DNA of 64,000 bases, from positions 62,001 to 126,000 of IMG/VR virus record IMGVR_UViG_3300031963_000026. One strand, 5' to 3'. Under the pieces are notes generated by a model. It made no database searches. It worked only from the letters and a program-made list of their open reading frames with translations, and was not told where the DNA came from. Every line of letters begins with the position of its first letter. Within the stretch, counting starts at the first letter, position 1. The DNA is from a virus. This document shows positions 18,046 through 27,469 of the stretch, in pieces. The position numbers and the translations under genes are program-made.

Positions 18046-18950
18046 TAGGTTGTTATATTACTAAAGTTTTTACTAAAATCTATGTTATTATTTCTATTTT
18101 CACGAACTTCATATAATAAATTATTAAAGTCATCCTTAACCTCATAAAGGTTGTATTGTCTGAAGATATTATCCGATCTATCATAAATCGTGTAAATACC
18201 ATCTTCCAAAGATTTTGTTTGATTACCATAAAGAGCAATCGCCAATGTTTTAATATCGTCTTCAACAATTTCAACGTCTAATGTCACAGGATTGAAAAAT
18301 GTATTTGAAAAGATAATACTTTGACCCGGTTGTCCGATAAATGGAATCGCGTTTGGTTTGTTTGTTGGTTGTGATGATGGTGAAAGTGTGCAAAACATCA
18401 AATTTGTTGCACCATCCACATATCTATATCTTGTTGCTGTGATTGAACTATTTCCAATATTTTGAACGATCGGCTCACAAAAAAAGTTAGAAGTTACTAT
18501 TCTAAAAAAATTAGGAATTTTACTTCCATCATTATTCAAATACTCAACTCTAAACCCAACCAAACCTTGTGATACAAATTTACTTCTATATTGAACAGGA
18601 ACGTTATTAAGGTCAATGATTATCCCCTTTACGTTAGGAAGTGCCGCCAAAACCGAACAATCAGTGATTGATGTTCTAATTTGAGCGGGTCGGATATATA
18701 AAGTATAAATCCCGATTGAATTAAATTGATCTGCCGGTAATCTTAAATTATACAAACCACCTAATATCTCATTACTACTACCCCCAATAGCGCTATTACT
18801 AAAATAAGGTCTTAAGATACTAGCCGCATCTAACTTAGTTATTGTAAAATTATCTGTAGTGTCCCTACTCGGTGTATAATTCATAATAATTTCTACATCC
18901 TCGGGGCTCACATCAGCGGATCTTAAAGTTCCATAAACTCCTGTTGCCAT
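18045..18950 (-). CDS. virion protein of the baseplate-periphery cassette
   Basis: A 301-residue protein rich in beta strands (for example GLYNLRLPADQFNSIGIYTL and IYTIYDRSDNIFRQYNLYEV). No enzyme motif, signal peptide or membrane segment is visible. The repeated use of 'YTLYIRPAQI' and 'IYDRSDN' style strands suggests an immunoglobulin-like fold. It is co-transcribed with the 979-residue protein (1-nt overlap) and is preceded by a TATTTAT motif 20 nt upstream. It is probably an adaptor or structural component of the tail tip; I do not recognise a named family. Confidence 0.5.
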   Translation of the reverse strand: MATGVYGTLRSADVSPEDVEIIMNYTPSRDTTDNFTITKLDAASILRPYFSNSAIGGSSNEILGGLYNLRLPADQFNSIGIYTLYIRPAQIRTSITDCSVLAALPNVKGIIIDLNNVPVQYRSKFVSQGLVGFRVEYLNNDGSKIPNFFRIVTSNFFCEPIVQNIGNSSITATRYRYVDGATNLMFCTLSPSSQPTNKPNAIPFIGQPGQSIIFSNTFFNPVTLDVEIVEDDIKTLAIALYGNQTKSLEDGIYTIYDRSDNIFRQYNLYEVKDDFNNLLYEVRENRNNNIDFSKNFSNITT

Positions 18951-18970
18951 TATATTGTTTTTACTATTTT

Positions 18971-18977
18971 ATAAATA
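18971..18977 (-). promoter_or_regulatory. TATTTAT motif
   Basis: GTATTTATA context on the coding strand, 20 nt before the ATG at 18950; candidate late promoter core. Confidence 0.4.
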
Positions 18978-18979
18978 CA

Positions 18980-20062
18980 TTATTGGTCGGTTTTTACATT
19001 AAAAAAACCATATCCATATTTCTCTAAATCACCAACGTTATCCACCTCGGCAATTCTTAATATTGTTTGGAATGGGCTGGACTTACCCCTATCCACAATT
19101 ATTGAACTACTAACCACGGGTTCCCCCCATGTTTTTAGTAAAAGTTCGTCTTTAACAATAGGTCTTGCTTGTAACCAATCCGATGTTAATCCCGAAGAAA
19201 CCGCAACATAAATTGTCGTACCATCAAGATAATCAATATAATTAGTTCCTTGTATAGTGTATGCTGTATAGCCAGGTGTTATCTCAGTTATTGACCCATA
19301 TTCCGAACCATTCTTAATCACAGGAACATTTTCTAAATAAGGTTGTGGTCCATACAACTTCAAAGAACGTAATTCCGATTTTGAAAAACCCGAAACAACA
19401 TTAGGAATACCATTTGTTAATACCGTAGTTTGTGCCTCAACACTATTTTCAGAATCCCCCGAGAATACAAACGCATAAGATACGGGTGTTGCAGACCAAG
19501 ACCCAACATTAGACGTGAAATAAGCAATACCCGTAGGATCCGGATCATACGCTAACGTATATGGAACTTGGATTTGTTTTTCCACGCTAATACTACCCCA
19601 TTGATTGTTTTGTGTTAATGTGATTGTATAAAACGCAGGTGTTTGTGGATAATCGTGTGATATAGGTTCGGGATAAAATGTAGATATTGTCTGTGAGCTA
19701 CCGTCACCCCAATCAACACTGTATGATGAATTTTCAATAAACGATCTTAATCCCGATTGTGATGTATTGTAAAAGAAATAGGTGTATGGGTTTCCGGTCG
19801 TTGCTGAAAATAAAAAGTTAGTAACCGTATCACGTTGTAATAAGTTACCATCAAAAACCGAATAAAAACCACAATCAACCGCAGTTTGAGTTAATAATAC
19901 AGGAATTGTCATTCCCGTGAATAATGAAGTCCCACTAGTTCCACCCGACATCATCGCAGTTACCGATGAATAATACCCCACACTTGTTCCACTATAATTC
20001 ACGTAATGAACTAATGTATCCAAAACTTGAGGACCAATCTGTATTTTATAATAATTTTCCAT
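18980..20062 (-). CDS. virion protein with PKD-like domain
   Basis: A 360-residue protein. Residues about 110-165 look like a PKD domain: SVDWGDGSSQTIS, then SHDYPQTPAFYTITLT, matching the WGDG...H.Y...G.Y.vtl pattern. The rest is beta-rich with no catalytic motif. PKD domains occur in surface adhesins and phage tail proteins and mediate protein or carbohydrate contact. It overlaps the 272-residue gene upstream by one base. A role at the baseplate periphery is inferred from position. Confidence 0.55.
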   Translation of the reverse strand: MENYYKIQIGPQVLDTLVHYVNYSGTSVGYYSSVTAMMSGGTSGTSLFTGMTIPVLLTQTAVDCGFYSVFDGNLLQRDTVTNFLFSATTGNPYTYFFYNTSQSGLRSFIENSSYSVDWGDGSSQTISTFYPEPISHDYPQTPAFYTITLTQNNQWGSISVEKQIQVPYTLAYDPDPTGIAYFTSNVGSWSATPVSYAFVFSGDSENSVEAQTTVLTNGIPNVVSGFSKSELRSLKLYGPQPYLENVPVIKNGSEYGSITEITPGYTAYTIQGTNYIDYLDGTTIYVAVSSGLTSDWLQARPIVKDELLLKTWGEPVVSSSIIVDRGKSSPFQTILRIAEVDNVGDLEKYGYGFFNVKTDQ

Positions 20063-20880
20063 TATGGATTAATATATTCATACCATTTTATCGGTGAAGA
20101 ACTACTACCCACCTCATTTTCAACAGGATAACCATACGCCTTATACGTTTGGTCATCATAATTTAATACGTATTTATAATAAAAATAGTTTGTACTATCG
20201 AAATTAAACTTCACAGGTCCCGGAATATTACTCTGTGGTGTATTCATAAACCTAATAAACTGTCCAATATCCGCATTATAAAACTTAGCACTAACATAAA
20301 ACGTATCAACATTTACATATAATCTCTTCTTTAACCAATAAAGGAAAAACCCCTCTTTATCACCAATATAATCTAAAGAAAAATAAGGTTTTCTTATATC
20401 CAATGTTTTTGAATTAAATAATATTGCGGATTGTGTCTCACCTTGTTGTGTTGGTATTATTACAGAAAAATATAATTTTTGATCAGTTGTTGATGGACTA
20501 TCATAAAAATCTAACTTGAAGAAACTTTTATCAAACGCTGGTGAAACATTATAAATGTTATATGCAGTAAAATAAGTTTGATAAGTATTAACCCATAAAT
20601 TAGAATCCGAAGAAGTGGTTGCTGTAACACTTGTTCCTCCACTAAAGAAATTAAATTCATAATCAATACTTGTTGTCCCATTTGGATTTTCACCATGACA
20701 AAAACGATTAACCTCGAAATCATCATCCGATCTTAATAATTGAGATAATACACTATCTTCAAATTCCTGATAAGCCTCATTAATACCATAATAATCAAAA
20801 TCATTAGATATCGGTAATATTATTTCCCTATCAGTAGGAACCACATTTCTATTAAAAGTAAAATTATTCACAATCATCAT
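20062..20880 (-). CDS. virion protein, unknown family
   Basis: A 272-residue protein, rich in Tyr, Phe and Asn, with predicted beta strands throughout and no recognised motif. The start region has two consecutive ATGs (20880 and 20877). The gene overlaps the end of the 567-residue gene by 17 nt and the start of the 360-residue gene by one base, so it is translated as part of a coupled set. It is probably a structural subunit of the tail-tip cassette. No function can be assigned from sequence. Confidence 0.5.
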   Translation of the reverse strand: MMIVNNFTFNRNVVPTDREIILPISNDFDYYGINEAYQEFEDSVLSQLLRSDDDFEVNRFCHGENPNGTTSIDYEFNFFSGGTSVTATTSSDSNLWVNTYQTYFTAYNIYNVSPAFDKSFFKLDFYDSPSTTDQKLYFSVIIPTQQGETQSAILFNSKTLDIRKPYFSLDYIGDKEGFFLYWLKKRLYVNVDTFYVSAKFYNADIGQFIRFMNTPQSNIPGPVKFNFDSTNYFYYKYVLNYDDQTYKAYGYPVENEVGSSSSPIKWYEYINP

Positions 20881-22567
20881 TTAAGGGTTGGGTTATTAGG
20901 TCGGAAACTACCATTTCAAAGTTTCCACCTTCGGGTATTAATCTAAATATTCCTACATTTGTGGGATAATGAGATTGATTTAAGAACGGAAAATCAACAC
21001 CATTATTTTCATTATCTATGAACCCATAATCATATATTTCTCTAAAACTTAAATTACCATTAGTGTTGGAATAATAAGCGTAGTTAGGAACCCCAAAAGT
21101 TCCCGTAGAGTCACTAGATTCAATGTAAGATGATAATTCCCTTATCTTCAATGGTTGATGTACCGAATAATAATAACCACTAGGATTTGTTGTTTGGGTT
21201 GAACTCACATCAAATAAATCAGGATTAAAATTTAATTTGTGAAAATAGTTTGATCTAACTATTTCAACCAATTCGGTGTTATTATATTCACAAATGTCAC
21301 CATGAATTATATCACCTTCAGATAACTCCGATAGATAATAAAAATCATAATTGGTACCACCCGTAGTAACTCTATATGAATTCAATGAAATATCTTCAAC
21401 ATTACTATTGTTGGTATCATCCCACCATCTTGACGTATTACCCGAAAAAATACTGTAACCCCATCCTTTCTTTAATCCAAAATTACCAAATCTTGGTTTA
21501 TTGAACCAACCCATATAACCTTTAAACGTTGTTGATAAGTATAATTCTGTAATCGGTATTTGATGATTATCCACTAGCCCTAAAGTATCAACATCGCTTT
21601 TCGGTGTAACCACATAAGAGTTTGTGAATTGTCGTGTAGATATTCTTCCAACCCCATTTGGTGTTAATGCGGAAAATTCATATTTCTGTTTTTTATTAAA
21701 CGGGTTCTCCTCAAATCCTGCCTTTGTTATTTGCATTTGAGAAGGTGTTTTTAATATTTTGTGTAATCTAATGTAATAATTAGATGTGGAATCTTGTGGG
21801 TTTTCAGAATTTATAACACGTTTGAAAGTTCCTTTAGCACCATTTGAGAATGTAAATCCTGTATAACCAACATCAATAATGTTGAAAACATATTTATCAC
21901 TACCATATTGTTCATTACCCAATAGATCCACTTGAAAAGTGCTAACGTCATCATAAGTAAGAGATAATTTAACCGACTCCCCAACACTTAATCCGTGTGG
22001 CATTGGACAATTAAACGAAATATATTGTAATCCATTGTAAATATTTGTTGTTATTTTGAATGGTAATCCATCCGAAATATTCCAAGTAACCAAGTCATCA
22101 TCACCAAAATAATGTGTTAAATTATAATTAGTTAAAGATGAAAAAACATAGGAAATATAAAAATTCCAATTATATGATGTCGCACTTACCGGTTTATATG
22201 TTACGTGTTGATTGTCTGTATCATATCTTATAACATCAAACTCTGAATGACTAGGATATCCACTCCATTGACCATTCAATAAGGATTGTGTTTGATTAAC
22301 ATAACCCAAACTATCCCTAAACGGGTTATACTTAGCATAACCAACCAAGTTGTTGTCGTATATAAACGAGAACTTATAAGTCGGTCTAAATATTGTGCAA
22401 GTTTGACGTTCATTATTATAAAGTTCTTGTAAATTAACATAAGTATTCCTGTCGGATTCATTAATCTCCCTCTGAGAACTTTCTAAATTTATCGGAACTA
22501 AGATATCTGTCTCGGGTGCCGATGCAAAGTTAGAACTTGGTTGTAATATGGTATAATTATTAATCAT
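20864..22567 (-). CDS. virion protein, unknown family
   Basis: A 567-residue beta-rich protein. Aromatic-rich segments (for example WGYSIFSGNTSRWWDD) and many Asn and Tyr residues are typical of fibre or carbohydrate-binding virion proteins. There is no signal peptide, membrane helix or catalytic motif. Overlaps of 8 nt with the 1612-residue gene upstream and 17 nt with the gene downstream place it firmly in the tail cassette. Function is inferred only from position. Confidence 0.5.
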   Translation of the reverse strand: MINNYTILQPSSNFASAPETDILVPINLESSQREINESDRNTYVNLQELYNNERQTCTIFRPTYKFSFIYDNNLVGYAKYNPFRDSLGYVNQTQSLLNGQWSGYPSHSEFDVIRYDTDNQHVTYKPVSATSYNWNFYISYVFSSLTNYNLTHYFGDDDLVTWNISDGLPFKITTNIYNGLQYISFNCPMPHGLSVGESVKLSLTYDDVSTFQVDLLGNEQYGSDKYVFNIIDVGYTGFTFSNGAKGTFKRVINSENPQDSTSNYYIRLHKILKTPSQMQITKAGFEENPFNKKQKYEFSALTPNGVGRISTRQFTNSYVVTPKSDVDTLGLVDNHQIPITELYLSTTFKGYMGWFNKPRFGNFGLKKGWGYSIFSGNTSRWWDDTNNSNVEDISLNSYRVTTGGTNYDFYYLSELSEGDIIHGDICEYNNTELVEIVRSNYFHKLNFNPDLFDVSSTQTTNPSGYYYSVHQPLKIRELSSYIESSDSTGTFGVPNYAYYSNTNGNLSFREIYDYGFIDNENNGVDFPFLNQSHYPTNVGIFRLIPEGGNFEMVVSDLITQPLNDDCE

Positions 22568-25500
22568 TATCTATTTCACCTGTTACGTATAATGCGAAAA
22601 ATCTATCCAAAGAAGTTTTTCCCTTTTTTAACCCAAAATAAAAATACCAAGGGTTACCCTGAATTATTTTAGAATTATTGGAACCGGGAACAACTCTTGC
22701 GAAGTAATTACCGTTATTATCCTTTTGATAAATATACCCTCTTCTATCTTCATAGTTGTTTGGACTCGGTTGAAAATAAGGTGCGTTCGTTCTATCTAAT
22801 TGTTGGTACTTTTTACTATAAAATGTCGCCGAATCTGTCACCCATGTATTATCTTCACTACCGAAAATAACACCATCCTCTAAATCTAAAGTCCAATAGT
22901 AAAATGGAACCTCTTGTGAGTTAGTCGGTATATAATCGGCGAAGATCTGAGATGGCGTTTGTAATCTAACCAATCTTTTTGGACTTACCAAATCTCTTGT
23001 TTCCGTTTCACTATCATAAAACACGCCAAACACATTAGTATCAACATAAATCGGACTGTCACTCGAATCTTGATAAGCATCAAAATCAAACGGTTTAATA
23101 CCAAACGTGCTATTAGTTTGCAACATTTGAGCATAATCACCATTTACCTTTTCCTGTCGGTTAAAGAACGCTTCAATACTACCGGCACCTAATCCAAACG
23201 CTTTACCAAAGAACGTGCTGTTCATTAATCTTGACGATAAAAACAAAAACAATAAATCATCAATACTTGAGAATGATGTTGTTTGTAACCTATTGGCAAT
23301 ATACCCTTCATATTGTGGTCCCAAATTTATTTGACTACTCCAAGAAAATTTAGGTCCTAAATCCAATATAGTTGTAGGTGACATCAAATTTTTAGTATTA
23401 GAACCTCTATTATAATCCGTCTCCCTACCTATAAATTTATTAGTATTATCATTATAAGGTGATGATCTATAATAGAAAGATCTCTTGGTTGTAGATCCAC
23501 TATATTGGAATATAGTGTCGGTACAATACCTAAAATAAGGATTATTATTACCATCAAAAAATCTGTCGTTCTTGTATGGATACATAAACAATGTTCCATT
23601 TACCCAAGAATTAAAGAAACTATGTGCAAACGCCCCTTGACACGCAGCGTTTGTTATTCTAAACCTACTTAACCATTCGGTTGCCAATTTAATATCATTA
23701 TTTCTACCAAACAATGAAACAATAGGTGCCGTAACCAATCTATAACATCCCTGAGTAACCACCAACTTGTTTCTAACATTCGTATTACACTCACCCGAAG
23801 AAGGAAGTAATGTGAATTCACCATTCACCGATGTTAAACAATCCATAGCAGTCATACCTTCACAAGAATACGCCGCTGTAGTTGCAGTAATGATTTGAAT
23901 ATCATCGGGACTATCATCCTTATCTTCTGTCGGATTATATAAAATTTGATCGGCAGATGATCCCGGATTTGGAACCGCACTTCCATCCTCATTAAAGATT
24001 TGAATAAAGAAGTTTCTGTTTTGCATCAACGCATACCCATTATTACCATAAGTTTCAACATTTGATGATGTAGGTAACCTATCCGTTCTTAAAACTAAAT
24101 AAGATTGTGATGAAACGGTGGTTGTTAGAGTTCCGTATGTCGGTGCCCAATATTGTGCTGTATTATCATAAAATTGATAACCACCACCATCAACATATTC
24201 ATCCTGAATATACCCTCTATAACTATTACCATTATTAACTAATTTGTTTTTCCTAGTATTAGGTGCTGTCAAATAAAAATAAGCCAAGTTATAATTAATT
24301 TCACCCGTTGTTAAGTTTGTATTACTTAAAGAATTATCAATCAAATAACCATTAGTTATCGTATTAATATCCAATGCTGAATAATATTTAAGATTACCCG
24401 TTTGATATGGTATGAACGTTGTCGCCGAAATTGAGAATGAGGGAAAGAATACTCGTTGTCCGTTACTAACCGTACTATTTGTCGTTATTGAATCATGGTT
24501 AGGTAATCTTAATGAAGAACCGGCATTTACCTGTCTGTTTCTAATCGGATGGTTAAGTTTATAATCACCCGTTACAACAACAGTTCCATATGGTTTAGAA
24601 AACATTCTTGATAAATCATAGGACACTTTCATTTTTTGAGAGTTCGGATCAACACCCCTTACCAAAAATAATACTACATAATCTTGGTAATTTTGAATTT
24701 GCATCATAGGATTCAAAATTATAGGATTGTTAGTATCTGAACCCCTAAAAACTTTGGATGAGTTATAAACATACTCCCAAAAGAATCCGTGTCTATTGTT
24801 AATATCGCTAACGTTAAATGACGTATTAAGATTAGGATTATTTAATATATCCGAAATCTTATATCCTTGTATCACTTGGAAATATTCAATGTCAGCGGCA
24901 AATCTCAAATGCCTTGTTTCATCGGTTTGAGTTACCGCATATGTTGTTGTTAATTCGGGCGCAGTGTCCGATGCAGGATTAGCATAACTTATTGTTAATT
25001 GTGTCTTATTAACAGTTCTACCACTCGTACCCGTTTGAGTTGTACCCGTATATGTTACCATAGGATTTGGGTCATTACTTAATGTAGGATCAACGAATGA
25101 TAATATAGTTCCGGGAACATAGTTATCCAACGCGCCAGGATTAACCATAACTGCAATTACATTGTCATAGTGGAATTTACCTGTGTTCGCAGTTAAGTCG
25201 GGTCTAATCGTAACTTTAATTTGATTCAAACCCTTTACACCATCACCAAAATTAAATGCAGCAACATCATTATTAAAAAATTTAGATTTCGTATTAAATA
25301 AATTAATTCTTTCTGCCAATGTTAAATCCCTACTTCTCCAATCATTAATATTTTCCCAACCATCGGGTAATGAAACAGGAACTTTCAAACCAGGTGATAC
25401 CTCTTGGTTACCCGCAATTATGTTTGATACTTTGTTTTTCTGACTATCATCGGCAAGTCCCAAATTATTAACATCGTATATAGAAATGTCTGATAATTGA

Positions 25501-27398
25501 GCAATGTCCGAAACAACATTACCCTCGGTCCAATTAGATGTGCTTGAATCGGAATATTCATCCTGATCGGTTTGACTACAATCGCACGATTCACAATCGG
25601 GATATGATAGGTTGGAAAGTGCTAACCCTTTTGTTAATACATTAATATTTGGACAATCAACTCTATCTAATTTTTTAGTGCTAAATCCTAATTTTTGTAA
25701 AAAACCAATTAATATATTAATAACATTCACAATACCCTTAACAAAGTTACACAACAACCATTGAACAAAATAAAATATAGGAACCAAAATATGTAATGCA
25801 ATAGTTAAAGGAACAATTAATAAACCAAGTATTGTTAAAAAGAAATTTACAATAATAATTTGGAAATTATTATCTCTAAACGCATCGGTCACAGGAAACT
25901 TATTAACCTCACCTTCACACGTCGGATCGGTAACTTGTTTAATACCAATAAATCTTTGTCTGTTTGCACCTTTTCTATAATAATCAATGAATTGAGAAAT
26001 AGTATAAATTTTATTATATTCAAATTTATAAAAAGTGTCCTCACAATTTATAGCAGCATCAACATCATAATAATCATCCCAATCCAAACTAAAAGCATAT
26101 GATTTTTTTACCGCCAAAAACGCAGCAGGATCGTCGGGAACATTATTTTGGTTACTTGTATATTTTGCAGGATCCACACTTGAACTTGTCCAACCATGTT
26201 CTTTAATGTTTGGAACTAAGAAATTTGCTCGTTTAATACCCACTTCAAAACCCCTTGGTTGATCCCAAGATACCTTAAATCTATATTTCGCACTTGTGGG
26301 AATACCAACTGTAGGATCTTTACTTATCACTCTTTCACCAAATTCATTTGTGGTAACATAGTCCATATTCATAGGAATCTCAATTAACCACGTTCCGTTT
26401 TCATCAATAACTTTTCCGTTGTTTTCTAAATTGAATTGTTCTAAAACAGGAAACCCATTCACGTCTAATCCAACAGTTTGACGAATTGATAGTATTTGAC
26501 CCGGACCTACTGTCGCATTACACAACTTACCTAATCTTTTACCCGTTTTACATCCATTACTGTCTCCCGAATTATTTCTTTTACTTCTATTGATAGCATC
26601 CTCATCATTGTTGGAAAAGATTGACCCCATAAAGGTCGCGGTTGGATTTATATTCAACCCAAATTCTTTTCTTAAATCAAAATCTTTTCTTGTAATACTA
26701 ATATTACAAACTTCACTATCACCCCAAAATGGTTCTACTTGAATATTTTTTGCTAATGTAATTATTTGAGGTAATTCCGATAAATTTGTCGAACTCTTAA
26801 ATTTGATACCATCCAATTGTTCGGGCGTTGCTTTTCCTGCTCGGATTAAATCTTGTGGTGATAATGAAAACTCACCAATGTCGGACACATCCATATCCAT
26901 AAACAAAACGTAATCACCAATAGGAACACCAAAAATCATAAAGTCCCCACTCTCGTTTGTCTTTACCACATATTTGTAATAGGTATCATATACTTGAATA
27001 ACCGTTTGATCGGTTAATGCGTCAGTTTCCGATGGAAAAGTTCCGGTCGGTGTGTGACCTTCATACGACTGAATATAAGGTAATAGATTGTATCTATAAC
27101 CATCTTCATTAATATCCGATACTTGAGTATATGGATAAAGAGCGGAAATAACAGGATCTTGAGTATCCGCCTCAGTAATCGGAATAAATACAGATATTCT
27201 AACATTAGGTATCCCTAATCCTCCGTTGGCAATCACCCTACCAACAACAACCCCATAATCAGCACAGGATCTCGTATAATCATTTGCTTGTTGAATTTTC
27301 AAAGAAAGTATCTCCAAAAACTCATAATCCTGTTCTAAATTGATTTTAATATTTTGATCAATTCCTACTTCAGTACGAATCCTATATGTATTTGACAT
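22560..27398 (-). CDS. giant tail protein with carboxypeptidase-regulatory-like domain and membrane-like helices
   Basis: A 1612-residue protein. Near residue 50, GRVIANGGLGIPNVRISVF and, near residue 145, TNESGDFMIFGVPIGDYVLF match a carboxypeptidase-regulatory/Cna-B-like fold. Residues about 510-566 form a long strongly hydrophobic stretch (FFLTILGLLIVPLTIALHIL continuing for two or three helices), followed by a Cys cluster (CESCDC). The rest is beta-rich virion sequence. It opens the adhesin cassette and has two TATTTAT motifs upstream. It may be a baseplate or fibre scaffold that contacts or enters the host membrane; that idea is inference. Confidence 0.6.
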   Translation of the reverse strand: MSNTYRIRTEVGIDQNIKINLEQDYEFLEILSLKIQQANDYTRSCADYGVVVGRVIANGGLGIPNVRISVFIPITEADTQDPVISALYPYTQVSDINEDGYRYNLLPYIQSYEGHTPTGTFPSETDALTDQTVIQVYDTYYKYVVKTNESGDFMIFGVPIGDYVLFMDMDVSDIGEFSLSPQDLIRAGKATPEQLDGIKFKSSTNLSELPQIITLAKNIQVEPFWGDSEVCNISITRKDFDLRKEFGLNINPTATFMGSIFSNNDEDAINRSKRNNSGDSNGCKTGKRLGKLCNATVGPGQILSIRQTVGLDVNGFPVLEQFNLENNGKVIDENGTWLIEIPMNMDYVTTNEFGERVISKDPTVGIPTSAKYRFKVSWDQPRGFEVGIKRANFLVPNIKEHGWTSSSVDPAKYTSNQNNVPDDPAAFLAVKKSYAFSLDWDDYYDVDAAINCEDTFYKFEYNKIYTISQFIDYYRKGANRQRFIGIKQVTDPTCEGEVNKFPVTDAFRDNNFQIIIVNFFLTILGLLIVPLTIALHILVPIFYFVQWLLCNFVKGIVNVINILIGFLQKLGFSTKKLDRVDCPNINVLTKGLALSNLSYPDCESCDCSQTDQDEYSDSSTSNWTEGNVVSDIAQLSDISIYDVNNLGLADDSQKNKVSNIIAGNQEVSPGLKVPVSLPDGWENINDWRSRDLTLAERINLFNTKSKFFNNDVAAFNFGDGVKGLNQIKVTIRPDLTANTGKFHYDNVIAVMVNPGALDNYVPGTILSFVDPTLSNDPNPMVTYTGTTQTGTSGRTVNKTQLTISYANPASDTAPELTTTYAVTQTDETRHLRFAADIEYFQVIQGYKISDILNNPNLNTSFNVSDINNRHGFFWEYVYNSSKVFRGSDTNNPIILNPMMQIQNYQDYVVLFLVRGVDPNSQKMKVSYDLSRMFSKPYGTVVVTGDYKLNHPIRNRQVNAGSSLRLPNHDSITTNSTVSNGQRVFFPSFSISATTFIPYQTGNLKYYSALDINTITNGYLIDNSLSNTNLTTGEINYNLAYFYLTAPNTRKNKLVNNGNSYRGYIQDEYVDGGGYQFYDNTAQYWAPTYGTLTTTVSSQSYLVLRTDRLPTSSNVETYGNNGYALMQNRNFFIQIFNEDGSAVPNPGSSADQILYNPTEDKDDSPDDIQIITATTAAYSCEGMTAMDCLTSVNGEFTLLPSSGECNTNVRNKLVVTQGCYRLVTAPIVSLFGRNNDIKLATEWLSRFRITNAACQGAFAHSFFNSWVNGTLFMYPYKNDRFFDGNNNPYFRYCTDTIFQYSGSTTKRSFYYRSSPYNDNTNKFIGRETDYNRGSNTKNLMSPTTILDLGPKFSWSSQINLGPQYEGYIANRLQTTSFSSIDDLLFLFLSSRLMNSTFFGKAFGLGAGSIEAFFNRQEKVNGDYAQMLQTNSTFGIKPFDFDAYQDSSDSPIYVDTNVFGVFYDSETETRDLVSPKRLVRLQTPSQIFADYIPTNSQEVPFYYWTLDLEDGVIFGSEDNTWVTDSATFYSKKYQQLDRTNAPYFQPSPNNYEDRRGYIYQKDNNGNYFARVVPGSNNSKIIQGNPWYFYFGLKKGKTSLDRFFALYVTGEIDND

Positions 27399-27413
27399 TA
27401 AATCTCTTTTTGA

Positions 27414-27420
27414 ATAAATA
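27414..27420 (-). promoter_or_regulatory. TATTTAT motif
   Basis: Coding-strand TATTTAT 15 nt before the ATG at 27398. Confidence 0.4.
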
Positions 27421-27450
27421 GTTTATACACCATTTTCAAAAAATAATTTA

Positions 27451-27457
27451 ATAAATA
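27451..27457 (-). promoter_or_regulatory. second TATTTAT motif
   Basis: A second copy, 52 nt before the same ATG, lying between the gp6-like stop codon and the 1612-residue gene. Confidence 0.3.
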
Positions 27458-27469
27458 TAAAAGTGTATC

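Noticed and set aside
27014-27205. A 63-codon hydrophobic minus-strand frame inside the 1612-residue gene
   Set aside because: Entirely within a well-supported gene in another frame, with no promoter motif.
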